Source: Paraburkholderia caribensis (GTDB lineage Bacteria > Pseudomonadota > Gammaproteobacteria > Burkholderiales > Burkholderiaceae). Taken from it: DNA of 64,000 nucleotides. The stretch spans positions 2,790,001 to 2,854,000 of the forward strand of contig NZ_CP026101.1 in the NCBI RefSeq assembly GCF_002902945.1. The letters run 5' to 3'. The position numbers and the translations under genes are program-made. Positions 45,414-53,640 of the stretch are shown here, one piece after another. The notes beneath the pieces are model-generated. The model ran no database searches. It was not told the origin of the DNA and saw only the letters and a program-made list of their open reading frames with translations. The stretch's first letter is position 1, and every line of letters starts with the position of its first letter.

Positions 45414-46619
45414 ATGCCCCCCACAACACATCGAATCGCATTACTCTTCAATGCAAACAAAGTCTACGACCGCGAGATCATCACAGGCATCGGCAACTAC
45501 CTGCTTTCAACGCGCGTCGCCTGGGACCTCTTCCTCGAGGAAGACTTCCGCGCACGCCTGAACGGCATAGAACGCTTCGAAGGCGACGGCTTCATCGCCG
45601 ATTTCGATGACCCAGCTGTCTGCGAAGCGCTCGCCGATTCCCCCTTGCCTGTGGTCGCCGTAGGCGGCTCATACGAAGACGCATCGAAGTACCCGCCGAA
45701 TCTCCCCTACATAGCGACCGACAACATGCAACTCATGTCGCTGGCGTTCAAACATCTGATCGGCGCCGGACTGCAGCGCTTCGCCCTCTACAGCCTGCCC
45801 GAATCCCCAACCAACCGCTGGGCGCAAGAACGCGAACTCGCCTTCAACACGCTGCTGAAAGCAGATGGCATGGAAGGCGACGTGCATCGCGGCCTGCCGA
45901 CCAGCGCCCCCGTCTGGCACCAGGCCAGCGAGCAACTCACCCAATGGCTGCAAAGCCTGCCCAAGCCCGTCGGCATCATCGCAGTAACAGACGCCCGCGC
46001 GCGCCAGGTACTACAGGCTTGCCTGATCAGCGGCATCGCCGTGCCCGAACAGGTCGCGATCATCGGCATCGACAACGATCCGCTCACGCGCTCGCTCACC
46101 CGCATTCCGCTTTCATCCGTCATTCAGGGCACCGAGGAAATGGGGCGCACAGCCGCACACCTTCTGCATCAGATGCTAGGCGGCGCACGCTTCGCAGGCC
46201 GTCGCATACTCGTGCCCCCCGTCGGCATCAACGTATGCGAATCGACCAGGCACGAGCCGCTCGCAAGTCCCTACGTAATGCGGGCGCGTCACTACATCCG
46301 GCAATACGCCTGCCAGGGCATCAAGACAGAACAGGTCGCCGATTACGTGGGCGTGTCGCGTTCGTCGCTAGAAGACTATTTCCGGCGCGAACTCGGCTGC
46401 ACCGTGCACCAGGAAATCCTCAAGCACAAGCTCGATGTCGCCAAGCAACTGCTCGCGCAGCAGGACATGTCGAGCGCGGAAGTCGCGATACGCTGCGGCT
46501 TCACGTCGTTGCAGTACATGTATGCCGTGTTCCGGCGCGAACTCGACTGCACACCGCGCGAGTATCAGGAACGCATGCAAGCCGCCGCGCAATCGACTCA
46601 CAATGCGCCATCCGCATAA
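45414..46619 (+). CDS. xylR: XylR-type xylose regulator, AraC family
   Basis: 401 residues. The N-terminal two thirds is a LacI-like sugar-binding domain (starting ALLFNANKVYDREIITGI; TDNMQLMSLAFKHL; VIGIDNDPLTRSL-like region) that senses xylose. The C-terminal 100 residues are an AraC-type double HTH (VADYVGVSRSSLEDYFRRELG, AIRCGFTSLQYMYAVFRRELDCTPREY). GGAGAG precedes ATG 45414. It is divergent from xylA across the repeat element and probably activates xylA and xylFGH with xylose. Confidence 0.93.
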   Translation: MPPTTHRIALLFNANKVYDREIITGIGNYLLSTRVAWDLFLEEDFRARLNGIERFEGDGFIADFDDPAVCEALADSPLPVVAVGGSYEDASKYPPNLPYIATDNMQLMSLAFKHLIGAGLQRFALYSLPESPTNRWAQERELAFNTLLKADGMEGDVHRGLPTSAPVWHQASEQLTQWLQSLPKPVGIIAVTDARARQVLQACLISGIAVPEQVAIIGIDNDPLTRSLTRIPLSSVIQGTEEMGRTAAHLLHQMLGGARFAGRRILVPPVGINVCESTRHEPLASPYVMRARHYIRQYACQGIKTEQVADYVGVSRSSLEDYFRRELGCTVHQEILKHKLDVAKQLLAQQDMSSAEVAIRCGFTSLQYMYAVFRRELDCTPREYQERMQAAAQSTHNAPSA

Positions 46620-46650
46620 ATGCCTTAATCTGGTTCGATCCGCGACCGAT

Positions 46651-47742
46651 ATGAATTTCGCCGACATGCACAGCACCGACACCTCTCTCTCATCCAGCGT
46701 CCAGGTCGATCGCTGGGGCACGTTGCCCGGTCTCGGCGACATTCGTCTGTTCACGCTGCGCAACGCGCACGGCATGCGCGCCACCGTCAGCGATCTCGGC
46801 GCGACACTCGTCTCGTGGCATGCGCCCGACCGCGCGGGCCGCGTCGCCGATGTCCTGCTTGGCCACAGCACGCCCGCGGAGTATCTGGCGAGCCGCTGGT
46901 TCTTCGGCTCGACCATCGGCCGCTGGGCGAACCGTATTGCGCAAGCGCGCTTCACGCTGGACGGCGTCGTCTATCAGCTCGACCGCAACGACGGCAACAA
47001 CCTGCTGCACGGCGGTATCAACGGATTTCACAAGGCGCTGTGGCAGGCGCGCGAAGTGGACGGCGCACTGCTGCTGTCGCACGAATCGCCCGAAGGCGAT
47101 GCAGGTTTTCCCGGCGCGGTCACGGCAACCGTACGCTATGCGCTCGACGACGACGGCGCGCTAACGATCGACTACGACGCCACCGCCGATGCGCCCACGC
47201 CCATCAGCCTCACCAATCACGCGTACTTCAATCTGTCGGGCGACGCGCTCGCCGATGCGCCCGATATTCGCGGCCATGTGATCGCGATCGATGCCGACGC
47301 ATTTTTCGCCGTCGACGACGCGATGATCCCCATCGAACGAAAAGATGTGGCAGGCAGCGTGTTCGACTTTCGCGCGGGCGCACCGATTGGCGCGCGCCTC
47401 GACTGGCCGGATGCGCAACTCGCGCGCGCAGGCGGCTTCGATCATTGCTACGTGCTGCGCGACGGCAGCGCTGCGCTACGCACGGCAGCGACGCTCTACG
47501 ATCCCGGCAGCGGCCGCCAGCTGACCGTGTCGACCGACGCGAAGGGCATGCAGTTCTATACGGGCAACTTTCTCGCGGAGGTCGCGGGACGCAACGGCAA
47601 GACATACGGCAAGCACGCGGCACTGTGCCTCGAAACAGGCGCGTTTCCGAATCAGATCAACATGCCGGACGCCGAACAGGTCGTGCTGCGACCTGGCGAA
47701 CGTTATCGCCATACCACCGTCTACCGGCTCGGCGTGCGTTGA
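46651..47742 (+). CDS. galM: Aldose 1-epimerase (mutarotase)
   Basis: A 363-residue galactose mutarotase-family enzyme that interconverts alpha and beta anomers of aldoses. It has GRWANRIAQARF, NNLLHGG (catalytic His), LTNHAYFNLSG and GFDHCYVL, and the C-terminal CLETGAFPNQINMP carrying the catalytic Glu. It lies 31 bases after xylR on the same strand, so it probably serves xylose or arabinose metabolism. The start ATG 46651 is just after the xylR stop; ATG 46666 is an alternative. Confidence 0.92.
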   Translation: MNFADMHSTDTSLSSSVQVDRWGTLPGLGDIRLFTLRNAHGMRATVSDLGATLVSWHAPDRAGRVADVLLGHSTPAEYLASRWFFGSTIGRWANRIAQARFTLDGVVYQLDRNDGNNLLHGGINGFHKALWQAREVDGALLLSHESPEGDAGFPGAVTATVRYALDDDGALTIDYDATADAPTPISLTNHAYFNLSGDALADAPDIRGHVIAIDADAFFAVDDAMIPIERKDVAGSVFDFRAGAPIGARLDWPDAQLARAGGFDHCYVLRDGSAALRTAATLYDPGSGRQLTVSTDAKGMQFYTGNFLAEVAGRNGKTYGKHAALCLETGAFPNQINMPDAEQVVLRPGERYRHTTVYRLGVR

Positions 47743-48069
47743 GCACGCCCAGCGGTATAGCTTCCATATTCCTTACGTAATCTGTCGAAACATTGCCGCT
47801 GTTGTAATTCGCCCCCGATGATTGCGGCATTCATTACGCCGTGAAATCATAGGCAGCCTTTTCTGATCTCAAAGCCAGCCCACTGCGGCGCTCCGTCCAG
47901 GGGCAAAGCGGCCAGCCAGCCCACGCCATCGCATCCCCCAGCCGATGGTCATTCCGTCACGAAGCATCACGCGCGTCGCCGGCATCGACGGCTCGACGCG
48001 TGCGTGAGCCATTTCGACGACGGTTGCGGTCAGCTGCAACCCTACGCTGTCTTGCCCCTGGAGCGACCT
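47743..48069. other. Intergenic region, no gene recognised
   Basis: About 330 bases between galM and the PepSY protein. The first 100 bases are AT-rich and may hold a promoter; a GTG-started extension of the next gene begins at 48004. No terminator with a T-run is seen after galM. Confidence 0.4.
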
Positions 48070-48774
48070 GTGAACACACCCGAAACCGTTGCAATCGATT
48101 CCGCCGCGCGCTTCAATGGACCAGGCAAAAGCGCCGGCAATGGCGCGCCGCCCGCCGGATCGCGCCGCATCACGTTCATCCGCTGGCTGCGCAAGGTGCA
48201 CAGCTGGGTCGGCCTGTGGGGCGCGGCGCTCGGTCTGCTGATGGGCACGAGCGGCTTTTTGCTGAACCATCGCGGCGGTCCGCTGCGCGTATCGACGGGC
48301 GAACCGCAGGTCGAGTCGCTGCAGGTGAAGCTGCCGCAGCCCGCACCCGAATCGCCGCGCGATCTCGCCAGGTGGCTCAAGCAGGAGCTGAAAGTGCAAG
48401 GCAAGCTGGGCCGCATGCAGAAAGAGCCGTCGCATCCCGTCGCGTGGGGCGATCGCAAGGCTGTTCAGCCGGAACACTGGCAGGTGAGCTTTGCGTCGCC
48501 TGGCGAAAATACGCAGGCAGAGTACTGGGTCGGCAATGACTATGTGAGCGTCAAGCGCAGCGCCAACACGTTCCTCGCAGCGCTGACGAACCTGCACAAA
48601 GGCGTTGGCCTGAGCGTCGGCTGGGTGCTGGTGATCGACACGTTCGCGGGCGGCGTGATATTGCTGTCGCTCACGGGCGTGCTGCTGTGGACGCAGTTGA
48701 ACAAACGTCGCACGATCGGTGCGGTGCTTGTGCTCGGGTCGATCGTCGCGGCTATCGTAGCCGGGATGTTCTGA
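48070..48774 (+). CDS. PepSY-associated membrane protein
   Basis: A 234-residue protein with an N-terminal amphipathic RWLRKVHSWVGLWGAALGLLMGTSGFLL membrane segment (about 40-70; the H-S-W and G-x-x-L-G motif is typical of PepSY_TM proteins), a periplasmic PepSY-like domain, a second helix VLVIDTFAGGVILLSLTGVLLW and a third at the C-terminus. Relatives often act in iron or haem uptake and inner-membrane reduction. GGAGCG lies before GTG 48070; an earlier GTG at 48004 is possible. A terminator follows directly. Confidence 0.75.
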   Translation: MNTPETVAIDSAARFNGPGKSAGNGAPPAGSRRITFIRWLRKVHSWVGLWGAALGLLMGTSGFLLNHRGGPLRVSTGEPQVESLQVKLPQPAPESPRDLARWLKQELKVQGKLGRMQKEPSHPVAWGDRKAVQPEHWQVSFASPGENTQAEYWVGNDYVSVKRSANTFLAALTNLHKGVGLSVGWVLVIDTFAGGVILLSLTGVLLWTQLNKRRTIGAVLVLGSIVAAIVAGMF

Positions 48775-48798
48775 CGCGCCGCGTTCGTCGAATACGAC

Positions 48799-48836
48799 AA
48801 AGGGCGAAGCACCGCTGTGCATCGCCCTTTTTCTTT
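48799..48836 (+). terminator. Intrinsic terminator after the PepSY protein gene
   Basis: A stem of AAAGGGCGA with TCGCCCTTT, a 14-base loop, and then a TTTTCTTT run on the plus strand. It can act in both directions, since A residues border the other side and the SDR gene ends at 48873 on the minus strand. Confidence 0.8.
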
Positions 48837-48872
48837 GCGGCCTTTAAAGCCGCAACATCTTTAGCGGCGGAA

Positions 48873-49646
48873 TTAGCGGCGGAAAGCCGGCGCGCCCATC
48901 GGCGCACCCGTATTGCCGCCGTCGACGACGATCTCGGCCGCTGTCATCCCCGACGCCGCATCCGATGCGAGGAACACAGCCGCCTGCGCCACTTCTTCGG
49001 CCAGCGCGAAACGGCCCATCGGGATCATCGGGGAGAGCGCCGTTTCCGTCGCGTCGAGCGTTGCGCCTTCACGGTCGCCGCGCGTCCAGATCGACGTGCG
49101 CGTGCCGCCGGGAATGACCGTATTCACGCGGATACCGCGCGTGACGAGTTCGGAAGCGAGCACGCGCGCCATGCCAGAGATCGCCGCCTTCGATGCCGAA
49201 TACGCCGACGATCCCGGCGCGCCCAGCTGACGCATCACCGAGCCGTTCAGCACGATCGAACCGCCCTCGCCCATCAGCGGCACGGCTGCCTGCACGGTAA
49301 GGAACACGGCCGTCACGTTGGTGCGCATGATCGCTTCGAACTTCTGAGCCGTGGTGCTGCCGACAGGCGTCGCACCGCTCACGCCCGCGTTCGCGAACAC
49401 GATATCGAGCTTGCCGAACTTGTCGGCGATCACTTTCATCACGTCGTCGATGACCGCGGGATCGTCGAGGTCGGCGCGGATCGGGAGCGCGTTCGGGCCC
49501 AGCTCGGCCGCCGCTTCGTCGAGCTTCTTCTGGTCGCGGCCCGTGATCGCCACGCGTGCGCCTTGCGCGATCAGGATGCGCGCCGCCGCGAATCCGATGC
49601 CGCCGTTGCCGCCCGTGATGAGTGCCGTTTTGTTTGCGAATGACAT
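48873..49646 (-). CDS. Short-chain dehydrogenase/reductase
   Basis: A classical SDR of 257 residues with TGGNGGIG (cofactor), NAGVSG, the catalytic S-x12-YSASK and PGGTRT. Substrate is unknown. Arg residues in GRDQKK after the second strand suggest NADPH. It is divergent from the TetR-family gene 150 bases away, with a palindrome between them, so it is probably the target of that repressor. No obvious partner enzyme is near. Confidence 0.88.
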   Translation of the reverse strand: MSFANKTALITGGNGGIGFAAARILIAQGARVAITGRDQKKLDEAAAELGPNALPIRADLDDPAVIDDVMKVIADKFGKLDIVFANAGVSGATPVGSTTAQKFEAIMRTNVTAVFLTVQAAVPLMGEGGSIVLNGSVMRQLGAPGSSAYSASKAAISGMARVLASELVTRGIRVNTVIPGGTRTSIWTRGDREGATLDATETALSPMIPMGRFALAEEVAQAAVFLASDAASGMTAAEIVVDGGNTGAPMGAPAFRR

Positions 49647-49703
49647 CTGCGTTTCTCCATGGAGTGAGGTTGGGGGCGGACATCCGCCCGCAGCTGCTTT
49701 ATA

Positions 49704-49717
49704 ATTGCAACTGCAAT
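49704..49717. promoter_or_regulatory. Palindromic operator candidate between SDR and TetR genes
   Basis: ATTGCA-AC-TGCAAT, a perfect 14-bp palindrome within an AT-rich stretch. It lies 58 bases before the SDR start and 81 before the TetR gene, a normal place for a TetR-family operator acting on both. Confidence 0.5.
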
Positions 49718-49797
49718 CTTAAATTAATGATAGTGACCGCAATCAATAAGTGTCAAGCGGTTTTTCTCACCGGTTTGTTGCGGAAGGTGGATCAGCG

Positions 49798-50388
49798 ATG
49801 AAAGTCAGCAAGGAAAAGGCGGCGCAAAACCGCGCGGCCCTTGTCGAAACGGCGGCGCGGCTGTTCCGGGAGCACGGCATCGACGGCGTCGGTGTCGCCG
49901 AGATTGGCAAGGCGGCGGGGCTTACGCACGGCGCGCTCTACGCGCACTTCCCGTCGAAGGAGGCGCTCGCGGCGGAAGCGCTTGCGCACGGTCTGCAACT
50001 CGGCCACGAGCGCATGACCCGAACGTCCGATGGCCGCGCGCCGAGCCTGAGCGAACTGCTCGATAGTTATTTGTCGGAAGAAAAGCGTGACGACATTGCG
50101 AACGGCTGCGCGATGGCGGCGGCGGCGAGCGAGATCGGCCGACAGGACGAGACCATCAGCGCGCGCTACAGCGAGGGCTTTGAACTGATGGCGGCCGTGT
50201 TCGAAAAGCACCTGCGCGCGCGCAAGGTGAAGGGCGACCTGCGCGAGAAGGCGATTGCGATTTCATCGACGCTGATTGGCGCGATCGCGGCGTCGCGCGC
50301 GGTGTTGAAGGCGCAGCCGGGGCTCGCGAACGACATTCTGCGCGCGGCGCGGCGCGCGGTTGGTGATATGGCGGGGGAGAAAGCCTGA
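49798..50388 (+). CDS. TetR-family transcriptional regulator
   Basis: 196 residues with the N-terminal TetR helix-turn-helix (ETAARLFREHGIDGVGVAEIGKAAGLTHGALYAHFPSKEAL region; note GVAEIGKAAGLTHGALYAHF) and an all-helical ligand domain with a Cys near 118. ATG 49798 gives MKVSKEKAAQNRA, the usual start for the family; an in-frame start at 49750 lacks a ribosome site. It probably represses the divergent SDR gene and itself. Relatives often sense small electrophiles, which is not testable here. Confidence 0.88.
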   Translation: MKVSKEKAAQNRAALVETAARLFREHGIDGVGVAEIGKAAGLTHGALYAHFPSKEALAAEALAHGLQLGHERMTRTSDGRAPSLSELLDSYLSEEKRDDIANGCAMAAAASEIGRQDETISARYSEGFELMAAVFEKHLRARKVKGDLREKAIAISSTLIGAIAASRAVLKAQPGLANDILRAARRAVGDMAGEKA

Positions 50389-50556
50389 GCCGCGGGCGAA
50401 GAACTGCTACAAAAGCGCGACGCAAGCGGTTATCCATGCGCGTCACGCCTTGAACTCGCGAGTGCGATGTCCAATAGTTAAAAGGGAATAAAGAGGACCG
50501 CGTGGTAGTTCGTCAAGTCATGACGGACGCGCCATTCTTCGAGTAAGGAGTGCATC

Positions 50557-50868
50557 GTGCGCAAGATCACTGTTTCGCTTCGGTTGACTACCGCTCTCGC
50601 GCTGTCTGTCGGCGCCGCGTTATCGAATGCGCAGGGGCTTTCCACTTACGACGACGTGAACGCGCCCGTCAACAGCACGCGCCTGATGCCCAACGCGCCG
50701 CGCGGCAGCGAATATCCGACGCACGGCAACCAGCAGGCGGGCGAAATGAATCTGAACCCCACCGATCCGCGTGCGCAACTCGTTACGGGCGCGCCTAATA
50801 ACGCCCAGTCGGGCGGCTATGGGTCGCCGCTTGCAGGGGTTCGTAACGCTGTTACGGTGGGGCAATAG
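50557..50868 (+). CDS. Small secreted hypothetical protein
   Basis: 103 residues starting at GTG 50557 with AAGGAG at the right distance. The signal peptide is about 25 residues (MRKITVSL, hydrophobic core, cleavage after SNA). The mature part is hydrophilic and Asn/Pro-rich with no Cys, probably disordered or a small periplasmic/outer protein. No family recognised. It stands alone between the TetR gene and the repeat element. Confidence 0.75.
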   Translation: MRKITVSLRLTTALALSVGAALSNAQGLSTYDDVNAPVNSTRLMPNAPRGSEYPTHGNQQAGEMNLNPTDPRAQLVTGAPNNAQSGGYGSPLAGVRNAVTVGQ

Positions 50869-50950
50869 TGGTTTGATGTTGTTGGTGGGGTGGGCTTTGC
50901 GCTGGGATCCGCGATTTGCGTTTTCGCGGGCATCCGTGATTTGACTTTGC

Positions 50951-51616
50951 TTTCGCTGGCATCCGCGACTCGTTAGCTCGCTTCACGCGTCGCCCCTGTG
51001 CGGGGCGGCACCTACTTTTCTTTGCCGCCGCAAAGAAAAGTAGGCAAAAGAAAGCGGCTCACACCGCCAATTCTTGACGTTTGCCCACGGGCCCCCAACG
51101 GCCCCACACTTCACACAATAACGCACTTCTTCACGTGCGTTGCCAACGCCCTCTCTTTACGCCTCACCCGCTTCATATACCCGCGTCACGGCACGCCATG
51201 CCAGACAGTCCACTACCGCCCAGGTGGCAAACTGTGTGTAGGCTTTCGCGCCATACGCGCACCACTCCGGACCGATAGCGCACGCCTCCCACCCGGTAAG
51301 AGCGCCACCCTATACGACGCGACAACCTACACACAGTTTGCCACCTGGGCGGCCCATACCATTCGCTGCCGTTGGCCTTTGTACGGGTAATTGAAGCGGG
51401 TGAGGCGTTTGTTCGAAGCGTTGGCAACGGGCACCAACCAAGGCGCTGGTGTGTGAAGGATGGGGACGTTGAGGGCCCGTGGGCAAACGTCAAGAATTGG
51501 CGGTGTGAGCCGCTTTCTTTTGCCTACTTTTCTTTGCGGCGGCAAAGAAAAGTAGGTGCCGCCCCGCACAGGGGCGACGCGTGAAGCGAGCTAACGAGTC
51601 GCGGATGCCAGCGAAA
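50951..51616. repeat. Composite inverted-repeat element, copy 2
   Basis: Second copy of the element at 44704-45362, in the same head-to-head design. Its outer ends are longer and cleaner: TTTCGCTGGCATCCGCGACT on the left and the matching complement on the right. Each arm again has the GCGTCGCCCCTGTGCGGGGC block, the CCTACTTTTCTTTG hairpin, AGGCAAAAGAAAGCGG, and CCGCCCAGGTGGCAAACTGT at the inner end, with a core of about 75 bases near 51245-51325. Arms differ in the middle part from each other and from copy 1. Frames inside are not genes. The right end is 126 bases from the ABC permease gene. Confidence 0.85.
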
Positions 51617-51686
51617 AACCCAAACACCGAACGAAGAAACTCGAAGTACGAAGGCGCACCACGTAAACCAGAAAAAAAACCACAAG

Positions 51687-51709
51687 AAAAAAAGCCCGCT
51701 TTCGCGGGC
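51687..51709 (-). terminator. Intrinsic terminator of the galactoside operon
   Basis: A GCCCGC/GCGGGC stem with a TTTC loop, followed by seven T residues on the minus strand. It lies about 35 bases after the last permease stop. Confidence 0.88.
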
Positions 51710-51742
51710 AACCTTCTACGAGGAGACAACAGCAAAAAAGCA

Positions 51743-52594
51743 TCACCCTTTGGTAGCACCAAAAGTCAGCCCCGCAACAAAATGCTTCTGCATCGCAAAG
51801 AACATTGCGACGGAAGGCAGTGCCGCGAGAATAGAGCCGGCCGAAACGAGATTCCACGCCGTCGTCCACTGCCCTTTAAGCGCCGCGACCCCAACCGTAA
51901 TCGGCGCTGCGTCATCGCCCTGCGTGAGACACAACGCCCAGAAATAATCGTTCCACACAAAAGTGAAAACAAGAATAGCCAGCGCGGCCAGCGCAGGACG
52001 AATCAACGGCAGCACGATGCGAAAGAACACCGTCCACTCGCCCGCCCCTTCGATACGCGCCGCTTCAACCAGTTCATACGGCAACTGCTTGATGAAGTTG
52101 CGCAAAAAGAGCGCGCAAAAACCCGTCTGAAACGACACATGAAAAAGAATCAGCGCGCCAAGCGTATTGAAGATCCCGAGGCTCAACGACAGATCGCGCA
52201 CGGGAATCATCAGAATCTGGATCGGCACGAAGTTGCCCGCAACGAAAGTCGCAAAGAGCGTCGTGTTGCCACGAAACTTGTAGATAGCCAACGCAAAACC
52301 CGCCATCGCCGCGAGCGCGATCGATCCGACTACGGCAGGCACCGTGATCAGCACGCTGTTCCAGAAGTAATGCAGCATCGGCGATGTAGTGAGCGCTTCG
52401 CGATAGTTATCGATGAGCGCGATGTGCTTCGGCCAACCCCAGTAATTCCCTTCGCTCAGTTCTTCCGTCGAGCGCACCGACGTGACGAGCACGGCGATCA
52501 TCGGCAGTAGCCAGATCAAAAGCGCAATCGGCAACGTCAGCTTGTACAACTGCCGGTTTAACGGCTTCCACTTGGCAACGGGCATCGGGTACAT
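51743..52594 (-). CDS. Sugar ABC transporter permease, MalG type
   Basis: 283 residues, six membrane helices, with the EAA loop of binding-protein-dependent permeases (ELVEAARIEGAGEWTVFFRIVLP; E-A-A then G). Last gene of an operon with a MalF-type permease, binding protein, GH42 beta-galactosidase and MalK-type ATPase. Imports a sugar, probably a beta-galactoside. It starts 12 bases after the stop of the partner permease. Confidence 0.92.
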   Translation of the reverse strand: MYPMPVAKWKPLNRQLYKLTLPIALLIWLLPMIAVLVTSVRSTEELSEGNYWGWPKHIALIDNYREALTTSPMLHYFWNSVLITVPAVVGSIALAAMAGFALAIYKFRGNTTLFATFVAGNFVPIQILMIPVRDLSLSLGIFNTLGALILFHVSFQTGFCALFLRNFIKQLPYELVEAARIEGAGEWTVFFRIVLPLIRPALAALAILVFTFVWNDYFWALCLTQGDDAAPITVGVAALKGQWTTAWNLVSAGSILAALPSVAMFFAMQKHFVAGLTFGATKG

Positions 52595-52606
52595 ATCGTC
52601 CGCTCC

Positions 52607-53560
52607 TTACTGTTCGTTGCGCAGCATGCGGCGCAGGTGATAAACGATGTACACGAGCATGATCGCGAACAACACCACGGCAATCGATGCCGAATAGCCA
52701 ATGCGGTAGTACTTGATCGCCTGGTCGTACATGTAATAGGCAAGCACGGTCGAACTCTCGAATGGCCCGCCGCCCGTCATCACCGAAATCAGGTCGAAAC
52801 TGCGCAGCGCGCCAATCACCGTAACGACGATCGCCATGAACGTGACAGGCCGCAATTGCGGCAGCACCACGTGCCACAGCATCGACCAGCCCTTCGCACC
52901 TTCCATGCGCGCGGCTTCGATCTGCTCGCTGTTCAGCGATGTCAGACCCGTCAGATAAAGAATCATGCAATATGCGGTCTGCGGCCATAGCGCGGCGAAG
53001 ATGATGCCGAACGTCGCATAGTGCGCGTCGCCGAGCACGGGCACGCCGTGGCCGAGTATCACGGCAAAGAGGCCAAAGGTCGGATCGTAGAACCACGAGA
53101 AGATCAACCCGACCACGACGCCCGACAACACGAACGGCGCAAAGAACAACGACTTCACGACCCGTATGCCCGCCACCGCCTGGTTCAGATAGAGCGCGAC
53201 GGCAAGCCCCATCGGCGGCGCGAGCAGGAACAGCACGAGCCAGATGAGGTTGTTCTTCAGCGCAGTGTAGAAAGTCGGCGCCTGAAACAGCTCGATGTAG
53301 TTCGCGAACCCGACGAAGACCTTGTCGGTCATGCCATCCCAGTTGTAGAAGCTGAGCCAGATCGACGACAGGATCGGCCAGACTACATACACCGCGACCA
53401 TGAAGCACGCGGGCGCGAGAAACAGCAGCGCGGCCTTGCGCTGGCGCCGCGCGGTGGGCGACGGGCCACGCTTCTTGCCCGCGGCTCTGGGCGATGGCGA
53501 CGCCTGCGGCTGCGACGGCGGCGTGCCGTTGATGTCCTGACGTGTAACGGAGTGCGACAC
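52607..53560 (-). CDS. Sugar ABC transporter permease, MalF type
   Basis: 317 residues. An N-terminal basic cytoplasmic extension (to about 38) is followed by six membrane helices and the EAA motif EAARMEGAKGWSMLWHVVLP. It pairs with the MalG-type permease that follows 12 bases later. Substrate is inferred from the neighbouring GH42 enzyme. The 80-base gap to the binding-protein gene is normal for such operons. Confidence 0.92.
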   Translation of the reverse strand: MSHSVTRQDINGTPPSQPQASPSPRAAGKKRGPSPTARRQRKAALLFLAPACFMVAVYVVWPILSSIWLSFYNWDGMTDKVFVGFANYIELFQAPTFYTALKNNLIWLVLFLLAPPMGLAVALYLNQAVAGIRVVKSLFFAPFVLSGVVVGLIFSWFYDPTFGLFAVILGHGVPVLGDAHYATFGIIFAALWPQTAYCMILYLTGLTSLNSEQIEAARMEGAKGWSMLWHVVLPQLRPVTFMAIVVTVIGALRSFDLISVMTGGGPFESSTVLAYYMYDQAIKYYRIGYSASIAVVLFAIMLVYIVYHLRRMLRNEQ

Positions 53561-53640
53561 GACGATTCTCCATGCAACGAAATTGCTGCTTCGCGCCGGG
53601 CTCGCATTGAATGCACGCCCGGCGCCACTGCTTCACATCT

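Noticed and set aside
44571..45441. Several ORFs of 60-190 codons in the first inverted-repeat element
   Set aside because: They recur in all four arms as translations of the hairpin repeat (for example FSLPPQRKVGKRKR), on both strands; no independent coding signal.
50998..51762. ORFs in the second inverted-repeat element
   Set aside because: Same repeat-derived translations as in copy 1.
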